9,917 nucleotides of DNA from an uncultured Propionibacteriaceae bacterium (GTDB lineage Bacteria > Actinomycetota > Actinomycetes > Propionibacteriales > Propionibacteriaceae). The stretch is from positions 1 to 9,917 of the forward strand of contig CAMCJC010000067.1 of assembly GCA_945875065.1 (NCBI GenBank), given 5' to 3'. The translations under genes were made by a program, and so were the position numbers. Positions 1 through 5,330 of this stretch are shown in pieces; within the stretch, counting starts at the first letter, position 1; the number at the start of each line of letters is the position of its first letter. A model generated the notes under the pieces. The model made no database searches. It worked only from the letters and a program-made list of their open reading frames with translations, and was not told the origin of the DNA.

Positions 1-971
1 TCCCGGCGGAACCGGAGCTCATCGCCGTATTGGAGGAACTGCGTGGCGGCCGCGTCGAGGTGCGAGTCCCGCAGCGCGGAGACAAACGCACCCTGCTGGC
101 GACCGTGCAACGCAACGCCCAGCTGGCCCTCGAACAGCAAGCCACCAAGCGCGCCACCGACCTGACCACTCGCAACGCGGCGCTGGAGGAGATCGCCGAG
201 GCCCTAGGGCTGCCGGAGCCGCCGCTTAGGATCGAGTGCTTTGACATCTCCCACACGCAAGGCGTGGAGGTCGTCGGGTCGATGGTGGTCTTCGAAGATG
301 GCCTGCCCAAGAAGTCCGACTACCGGCGGTTCATCATCAAGAGCTTCGAGGGCTCCGACGACCTGCGCGCCATGGACGAGGTCCTCTCCCGCAGGCTTGG
401 GCGCCTGCTGGACGAGCGGGGCCGTGAGGACGACGTCGACGGCCCCCTGCTTGTCGACCCCACCACCGGAGCGCCCCGTCGCTTCGCCTACGCGCCGGCC
501 CTGATAGTCGTCGACGGTGGTGCCCCGCAGGTGGCCGCTGCCGCCCGCGTCCTGGAGGTCCTAGGACTTTCGGAGGAGATCGCGCTGTGCGGCCTCGCTA
601 AGCGTCTGGAAGAGATCTGGTTGCCCGGTGAGGACTATCCGGTGATCCTGCCGCGAGCCTCCGAGGGGCTCTACTTGCTGCAGCGCCTTCGCGACGAGGC
701 CCACCGGTTCGCCATCACCCATCACCGGGGCCGCCGCACCAAGAACATGCTCGCCTCGGCCCTCGACGGCGTGCAGGGCCTGGGGGAGCTACGTCGTAAG
801 GCCTTGATGACGTACTTCGGGTCGCTGAAAAAGCTGCGCGCCGCCTCCGCAGAGGAGATCGGGCAGGTCCCGGGCTTCGGCCCCAAGCTTGCCGAAGCGG
901 TCCATCGAGCCGTCGCCGACACGGCCGGCGAGGCCATTAACCTGGCCACCGGCGAAGTCACCGAGACCTGA
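1..971 (+). CDS. uvrC: UvrABC excinuclease subunit C, C-terminal part (5' truncated by window edge)
   Basis: UvrC makes the two incisions flanking a bulky DNA lesion in nucleotide excision repair, acting with UvrA and UvrB in the cytoplasm. The reading frame is open from base 3 and runs in from the left edge, so the GIY-YIG nuclease domain that makes the 3' cut lies outside the window. What is visible is the end of the UvrB-contacting/middle region (VRVPQRGDKR), then the RNase H-like 5'-incision domain with its catalytic acids in CFDISH (Asp at 243-245) and VVDGG (Asp at 513-515) and the catalytic His in THHR (second His, 723-725). A C-terminal helix-hairpin-helix pair follows (VQGLGELRRKAL and VPGFGPKLAEAV). 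All three catalytic residues are present, so this end of the protein looks intact. The TTG at 30 is an internal codon, not the start. The next gene begins about 19 bp after the stop, with no terminator between. Confidence 0.96.
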   Translation, partial: PAEPELIAVLEELRGGRVEVRVPQRGDKRTLLATVQRNAQLALEQQATKRATDLTTRNAALEEIAEALGLPEPPLRIECFDISHTQGVEVVGSMVVFEDGLPKKSDYRRFIIKSFEGSDDLRAMDEVLSRRLGRLLDERGREDDVDGPLLVDPTTGAPRRFAYAPALIVVDGGAPQVAAAARVLEVLGLSEEIALCGLAKRLEEIWLPGEDYPVILPRASEGLYLLQRLRDEAHRFAITHHRGRRTKNMLASALDGVQGLGELRRKALMTYFGSLKKLRAASAEEIGQVPGFGPKLAEAVHRAVADTAGEAINLATGEVTET

Positions 972-990
972 GCCAATCCGTCGGCTGGGG

Positions 991-1998
991 ATGAAACCGA
1001 CTAGATTTTGTCGTGTGAGAAATCCGGGCAGGCGAGCGACGATCAGCGACGTCGCCACGGCGGCCGGGGTTTCTCGCACCACTGTCTCGCTCGTCTTGGC
1101 CGATCATCCCCGCATCACCGAAGCCACGAAGACCAAGGTTCGTCAAGCCATGGCCGACCTGGGGTACGTCTACAACCGGGCCGCGACGGCCGTCCGCAGC
1201 GGCCGCTCCGACCTCCTAGGCTTGCTCGTCACCGACATCCGCAACCCAATCTTCGCGGAGCTGATGATGTCGGTCGACCGCTGCGTGGAGCGAACCCAGA
1301 CGTCCACGATCCTCGGATTCTCTTTCGACAGTCGTGAACGCCAAGCCCGGATCGCCCGTTCGCTAGTCGAGCACATGGTCGGCGGGCTCTTGCTGCTGCC
1401 GACCGCCGACACCATCGCCGACGACCTCGCATGCGTCAAGGATTTGCCGGTCGTCCAGCTCCTCCGAGAAGTGCCCGGGCTGCCCTCCGACGTGGTTGGC
1501 GTAGACAACCTAGGATCGGGGACCAGCCTTGGTGAACATCTGGCCGCCGTAGGCGTGGGTCGCGCGCTACTGGTCGGCGGGGAGCGGGCCTCTCAGCAGT
1601 TCGAAGAGCGCCTCCAAGGGCTGCGCGTTAGCGTCGATACGGCTCCGGTGCTGGGTGGGGCCGTCGGCCTGGAGGCGCGGCTGGGGGAGGGACCCGACTG
1701 TGTCGTGACCTACAACGACACCCACCTGCTCGCCGTCCTGCACACATTGCGCGACCGTGGCCTTGAACCCGGGGTTGACGTCAGGGTCGCCAGCTTCGAC
1801 GACACACCCATCGCCCGCGGGGTAAAACCCTCGATCACATCCGTCGACCATCACGCCGGCACCATTGCTGAACGCGCGGTTGAACTCCTGAATGAACGGA
1901 TAGCCGACCCCGAACGGCCCTGGCGGCGCGTGACGGTTCCGGGTGAGCTCGTGGTCCGCGAGTCGACGCGGGTTGTTCCGCCGTGTTTCGCACCCTAA
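991..1998 (+). CDS. LacI-family transcriptional regulator, likely repressor of the adjacent glycyl radical/PTS module
   Basis: This is a DNA-binding repressor with a sugar-type effector domain. Counting from the ATG at 991 (335 aa), residues 16-36 form the LacI helix-turn-helix (ATISDVATAAGVSRTTVSLVL), residues 62-70 the hinge (NRAATAVRS, with Val where many members have the minor-groove Leu), and the rest a periplasmic-binding-protein-like core opening with LLGLLVTDIRNPIFAEL and closing with VASFDDTPIARGVKPSITSVDHH and a VPGELVVREST tail. The core looks short and diverged in its middle: after EHLAAVGVGRALLVGG the usual GHR and long connecting segments are compressed. Start choice is uncertain. 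ATG 991 has a G-rich run directly abutting it rather than spaced, and GTG 1015 (327 aa) has no Shine-Dalgarno but could be leaderless. A TTG-initiated extension to 889 would overlap uvrC and is unlikely. Its gene ends 4 bp before a perfect LacI-type palindrome, which argues that it controls the downstream operon. The ligand is unknown, perhaps the PTS substrate or its phosphate. Confidence 0.9.
   Translation: MKPTRFCRVRNPGRRATISDVATAAGVSRTTVSLVLADHPRITEATKTKVRQAMADLGYVYNRAATAVRSGRSDLLGLLVTDIRNPIFAELMMSVDRCVERTQTSTILGFSFDSRERQARIARSLVEHMVGGLLLLPTADTIADDLACVKDLPVVQLLREVPGLPSDVVGVDNLGSGTSLGEHLAAVGVGRALLVGGERASQQFEERLQGLRVSVDTAPVLGGAVGLEARLGEGPDCVVTYNDTHLLAVLHTLRDRGLEPGVDVRVASFDDTPIARGVKPSITSVDHHAGTIAERAVELLNERIADPERPWRRVTVPGELVVRESTRVVPPCFAP
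1002..1007 (+). promoter_or_regulatory. Possible -10 element of a leaderless promoter for the LacI regulator
   Basis: TAGATT matches the TAnnnT core of an actinobacterial -10 box and sits 7 nt before an in-frame GTG at 1015, the geometry expected of a leaderless transcript. I see no convincing -35 and no well-spaced Shine-Dalgarno for either candidate start. This is a suggestion only; read-through from uvrC is an alternative. Confidence 0.25.
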
Positions 1999-2001
1999 AC
2001 T
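1973..2001 (+). promoter_or_regulatory. Probable promoter of the glycyl radical enzyme operon
   Basis: A -35-like TTGTTC (1973-1978) and a -10-like TAAACT (1996-2001) are separated by exactly 17 bp. The -10 box contains the TAA stop codon of the LacI gene. The predicted start of transcription (about 2007-2009) falls in the centre of the operator palindrome, so a bound repressor would block initiation directly. The -35 box matches the consensus only at its TTG. Confidence 0.5.
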
Positions 2002-2002
2002 T

Positions 2003-2018
2003 AGTGTATCGATACACT
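2003..2018. promoter_or_regulatory. LacI-family operator, perfect 16-bp palindrome (copy 1)
   Basis: AGTGTATCGATACACT is a perfect inverted repeat with the central CG step typical of LacI/GalR-family operators. It lies immediately after the LacI coding region, begins 1 bp downstream of the candidate -10 box and ends 15 bp before the glycyl radical enzyme ATG. The same sequence with one mismatch recurs in front of the PTS gene at 7414-7429, which supports a real regulatory site shared by both transcription units. Confidence 0.88.
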
Positions 2019-2023
2019 GAATT

Positions 2024-2028
2024 GAGGT
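2024..2028 (+). promoter_or_regulatory. Ribosome binding site deciding the glycyl radical enzyme start
   Basis: GAGGT with a 5-nt spacer to the ATG at 2034. This selects 2034 over the earlier in-frame ATG-like start at 1983, whose extra 17 codons would read through the operator and overlap the LacI gene. Confidence 0.75.
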
Positions 2029-2033
2029 CACCG

Positions 2034-4400
2034 ATGTCCGCAACCGTGCAGCCCGCCCTGAGCCAACTGGCCCAGTCCTCGCGCATCGAACGCCTCCGTG
2101 AGGCGATGCTCGCCGAGCCCCGGATCGTTTCCCTCGATCAGGCGAGGATCACGACGCGCGTCTACCAGGACCACGCCGACGAACCCGTGATCGTACGGCG
2201 GGCGCTGGCGCTCGCGGCGGCGCTGCGCGAGGTGCCGATCCGGATCACGCCCGGCGAACTGATCGTCGGCAACCGCACCCCGACGGCACGGGCCGGGGTC
2301 GTCTCGCCGGAAGCTGGCGCGTCGTGGATTGATCGCGAAATCGAAACGCTGCCGACCCGGTCTCAGGACAAGTTCCAGGTCGACGCGGAGACCATCCGCT
2401 CGTTCCGCGAGGACGTCTTTCCCAGGTGGCGGGGGATCTCGCTCGAGGACGTCATCAGGGCGAGGTACGGCGCCGAGATCGATGCCATCGGCAAGGTCGT
2501 CAAGATCAACCAGAAAGACCACGCACAGGGCCACATCTGTCCTAACGTCGAGCGCTGGCTAGCGGAAGGGCCGGCTGGGCTGGCCCGCGAAGCTGCCATC
2601 CGAGGTGCCGCCGCTGAGGGGGAGGCACGCGACTTCTACCGCGCCGTCGAGATCGCGATGCAGGGGGTGCAGGCCTTCGTCCTGCGCTACGCCGAGCTTG
2701 CAGAGCGCCTCGCGAGCGAACACGAGGCCGATCGCGCCGACCTGGCTGAAGTCGCCCGCATCATGCGACGCTTGGCCGTCGAGCCGCCGGCGACGTTCCA
2801 CGAAGCCGTGCAGGCGACGTGGCTGCTGTTCGTCGTGCTGCACACCGAGTCGAACGCGTCGTCGTTCTCACCCGGCCGCCTCGACCTAGCGCTCCTGCCG
2901 TTCTACGAGGCAGGGATCGCTGCCGGCACCCTCACGGCTGAGACCGCCCTGGAACTCCTCGAATGTTTGTTCTTGAAGTTCAACCAGGTGGTCTACCTGC
3001 GCAACTCGCACAGCGCCAAGTATTTTGCCGGCTTTCCGATCGGCTTCAACATCGCCGTGGGCGGGCAGGCTGCCGACGGCGATGTCGCCAACCCTCTGTC
3101 GTTCCTGCTCCTCCAGGCTCAGAAGCACTTGGGCCTGCCACAGCCCAACCTCTCGGTGCGGCTCCATGACGGCACCGGCGACGACCTCCTCAAGGAGGCG
3201 ATCCGGGTGGTGGCTCGCGGCAGCGGGATGCCCCAGTTCTTCAACGACAACGCCGTTATCCCGGCTTTGGAACGGGTTGGAATCTCACGGGCAGACGCCC
3301 GAAACTACGCGATCGTCGGCTGCGTCGAACTCACCACCCAGGGCAACAACCTCGGGTGGAGCGACGCGGCGATGTTCAACCTCAACAAGGCGCTCGAACT
3401 GACCCTCACCGGCGGCGTCGACCTGCTGACCGGCGAACGGATCGGCCCGGACTTTGGCGATCTCACCCGCTACGACACCTGGGAGGAGCTGGAGACGGCG
3501 TTCGCCGCGATGATCGAGCACTACGTCTCCCGCATGATCAAGGCCTGCGAGGTCGTTGAGCGGGCCCACATGGACGTCCTGCCGACCGCCTTCCTCTCCG
3601 CCGTCATAGACGACTGTCTCGCGTCCGGCGTCGACGTCACCGCCGGCGGCGCCAAGTACAACCTGTCCGGCATCCAGATGATCCAGGTCGCCTCGCTAGC
3701 CGACAGCCTTGCCGCGTTGAAGAAACTCGTCTTCGAGGAAGGCCTCATCACTCGGGAGCGGATGCTTGGGGCCCTGTTAGCCGACTTTGAGGGGTTCGAG
3801 GTCGAGCAGGCGCTGCTGCTCAACAAGGCCCCCAAGTACGGCAACGACATCGCCTACGTCGACGACCTTGGCCTGAAATGGGCCCGCTTCTTCGCGGAGC
3901 AACTCGCCGAGTACACCAACGTCCGAGGCGGCCGTTACCACACGGGCATGTATACAGTCTCCGCACACGTCCCGATGGGGCAGAACGTTGGTGCCTCCAC
4001 TGATGGTCGCAAGGCTGGCACCCCGCTGGCCGACGGAGGTCTGTCTCCGGTCTATGGGCGTGACATGGCTGGCCCGACCGCCGTGCTCCACTCTGTCGCG
4101 CGTCTCGACAACGAACTAACCTCGAACGGCGGTTTGCTAAACCTAAAGTTATTTCCCGAGTTTTACGAGTCTGAGACCAACATTGACAAGTTCGCCCAGT
4201 TCTTGCGAGGTTTCGTCGCCCTTGAGGTGCCGCACGTGCAGTTCAACGTCGTGCGTCGCGAAGACCTCATCGCCGCGAAGGCCGACCCCGATCGCTACCG
4301 TTCCTTGACGATTCGGGTGGCCGGGTACACCGCCTACTTCACAGAGCTTGCCGGCGACCTCCAAGACGAGATCATCGCCCGCACCGTGCAGGACCTGTAG
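2034..4400 (+). CDS. PflD-like glycyl radical enzyme, candidate sugar-phosphate C-O lyase
   Basis: This is an oxygen-sensitive cytoplasmic enzyme that carries a glycine radical on its own backbone and uses it, through a cysteine thiyl radical, to break an unactivated bond in the substrate. The protein is 788 aa, usual for the family. The thiyl cysteine is Cys430 in VGCVEL, with Glu432 two residues on. Cys-x-Glu marks the eliminating members (dehydratases and C-O, C-N, C-S lyases) and differs from true pyruvate formate-lyase. Gly764 in RVAGYTAYF, 24 residues from the C-terminus, is the radical glycine. Other blocks such as ESNASSFSPGR, SAKYFAGFPIG, SAHVPMG and LADGGLSP are, as I recall them, shared with E. 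coli PflD more than with YbiW. PflD has been reported to cleave 1,5-anhydromannitol 6-phosphate. Automated annotation as formate acetyltransferase would probably be wrong. It is the first gene of an operon with its activase, under the operator at 2003-2018. A short AT-rich stretch occurs at 4131-4170. The family call is firm; the substrate is inferred from the PTS neighbour and remembered similarity. Confidence 0.93.
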   Translation: MSATVQPALSQLAQSSRIERLREAMLAEPRIVSLDQARITTRVYQDHADEPVIVRRALALAAALREVPIRITPGELIVGNRTPTARAGVVSPEAGASWIDREIETLPTRSQDKFQVDAETIRSFREDVFPRWRGISLEDVIRARYGAEIDAIGKVVKINQKDHAQGHICPNVERWLAEGPAGLAREAAIRGAAAEGEARDFYRAVEIAMQGVQAFVLRYAELAERLASEHEADRADLAEVARIMRRLAVEPPATFHEAVQATWLLFVVLHTESNASSFSPGRLDLALLPFYEAGIAAGTLTAETALELLECLFLKFNQVVYLRNSHSAKYFAGFPIGFNIAVGGQAADGDVANPLSFLLLQAQKHLGLPQPNLSVRLHDGTGDDLLKEAIRVVARGSGMPQFFNDNAVIPALERVGISRADARNYAIVGCVELTTQGNNLGWSDAAMFNLNKALELTLTGGVDLLTGERIGPDFGDLTRYDTWEELETAFAAMIEHYVSRMIKACEVVERAHMDVLPTAFLSAVIDDCLASGVDVTAGGAKYNLSGIQMIQVASLADSLAALKKLVFEEGLITRERMLGALLADFEGFEVEQALLLNKAPKYGNDIAYVDDLGLKWARFFAEQLAEYTNVRGGRYHTGMYTVSAHVPMGQNVGASTDGRKAGTPLADGGLSPVYGRDMAGPTAVLHSVARLDNELTSNGGLLNLKLFPEFYESETNIDKFAQFLRGFVALEVPHVQFNVVRREDLIAAKADPDRYRSLTIRVAGYTAYFTELAGDLQDEIIARTVQDL

Positions 4401-4402
4401 GA

Positions 4403-5329
4403 GTGGCAGAAAGCGAGCTGTCGGCGAACGTCGTCGACATCCGGCGCTTCTCCACCCACGACGGCGGCGGCATCCGCACCACGATCTTCCTGAAGGGATG
4501 CAACCTGGAATGCAGTTGGTGCCAGAACCCCGAGAGCATCTCGGGCAAGGTCGAGCCGGTGTTTCTGCCGAGCCGATGCATCGGCTGCGGCCTGTGCCTG
4601 GAGGTCCCAGGGGGAGCGGCGAGCCGCGTCGGAGACCGCATCTACGTCGATGCAACCAGGGTCGGGGCCGACTGGGAGGCTCTGACCAGGGTGTGCCCGA
4701 CGGGCGCGATCACCTGGAATGCCCGCTCCTACACCGTAAGTGAGCTAGTCGAGCTGGCCCAGCGGGACCGCGCCTTCTTCGGTACCGACGGTGGAGTCAC
4801 CCTATCTGGAGGCGAGCCGTTGTTCCGGCCGCATTTCGCCGCCGCCCTCCTTCGCGCGCTGAAGCAGGCCGGGATCAACACCGCGATCGAGACGGCCCTC
4901 AACGTCCGCACGGAGTTCGTCTTGACAGCCCTCGAATGGACCGATCACGTCTTCGCGGACTGCAAATTGCTTGACGTCGCTGCCCACCGCCGTCATACCG
5001 GTAGCGGCAACGAACGCATCCTGGCGAACCTGGAAGTCCTGCTGACGGGTCCGCGCCGCGCCGACGTGACGGTGCGGACCCCGCTCATCCCCGGCGTAAC
5101 CGACGGCGACGACAACATCTCGGCCATCGCGTCATTCCTAGCCAGTCTGTACCCGGACGTTACCTACGAACTGCTCAACTACAACCCGCTCGCGGCTGCC
5201 AAGTACGATCTCCTGCCCGGCCGCGAGTTCCTATTCCCGAGGGATGCGAACCCGCCGATGCTAGGCCGGAGCCGCTTGGACGAGCTCAAAAGCATCGCCC
5301 AAGCGGCCGGTCTCAGATACGTGCTCTAG
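4403..5329 (+). CDS. Glycyl radical enzyme activating enzyme (radical SAM)
   Basis: This enzyme uses S-adenosylmethionine and a [4Fe-4S] cluster to abstract hydrogen from the radical glycine of the upstream enzyme. The protein is 308 aa. Cys33, Cys37 and Cys40 (GCNLECSWC) form the CX3CX2C radical SAM triad, preceded by DGGGIRTT in place of the usual DGPGIRTT. GGVTLSGGEP (GGEP at 136-139) is the SAM-binding motif, and PLIPGVTDGDDN is typical of this family. Between the triad and GGEP lies a reduced ferredoxin-like insert with only four cysteines, Cys59, Cys62, Cys65 (CIGCGLC) and Cys98 (VCPTGAI), where larger activases have eight. The start is GTG 4403, 2 bp after the preceding stop. An AGGA at 4390-4393 is spaced 9 nt away, and the AGGAG at 4399-4403 is too close to serve this start. 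Tight spacing implies translational coupling. The gene ends one base from the convergent PTS gene. E. coli PflC is the presumed functional counterpart. Confidence 0.94.
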   Translation: MAESELSANVVDIRRFSTHDGGGIRTTIFLKGCNLECSWCQNPESISGKVEPVFLPSRCIGCGLCLEVPGGAASRVGDRIYVDATRVGADWEALTRVCPTGAITWNARSYTVSELVELAQRDRAFFGTDGGVTLSGGEPLFRPHFAAALLRALKQAGINTAIETALNVRTEFVLTALEWTDHVFADCKLLDVAAHRRHTGSGNERILANLEVLLTGPRRADVTVRTPLIPGVTDGDDNISAIASFLASLYPDVTYELLNYNPLAAAKYDLLPGREFLFPRDANPPMLGRSRLDELKSIAQAAGLRYVL

Positions 5330-5330
5330 A

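Noticed and set aside
889..990. N-terminal extension of the LacI regulator from a TTG at 889
   Set aside because: It would overlap the uvrC C-terminus by about 80 bp, adds a Pro/Arg-rich segment foreign to the family, and the helix-turn-helix begins properly after 991 or 1015.
1983..2033. Upstream start of the glycyl radical enzyme at 1983
   Set aside because: It would place the operator and predicted transcription start inside the coding region; ATG 2034 has a well-spaced GAGGT.
2034..4400. Pyruvate formate-lyase (formate acetyltransferase) assignment
   Set aside because: True PFL uses two adjacent active-site cysteines. Here there is a single Cys followed by Val-Glu, the signature of dehydratase/lyase-type glycyl radical enzymes.
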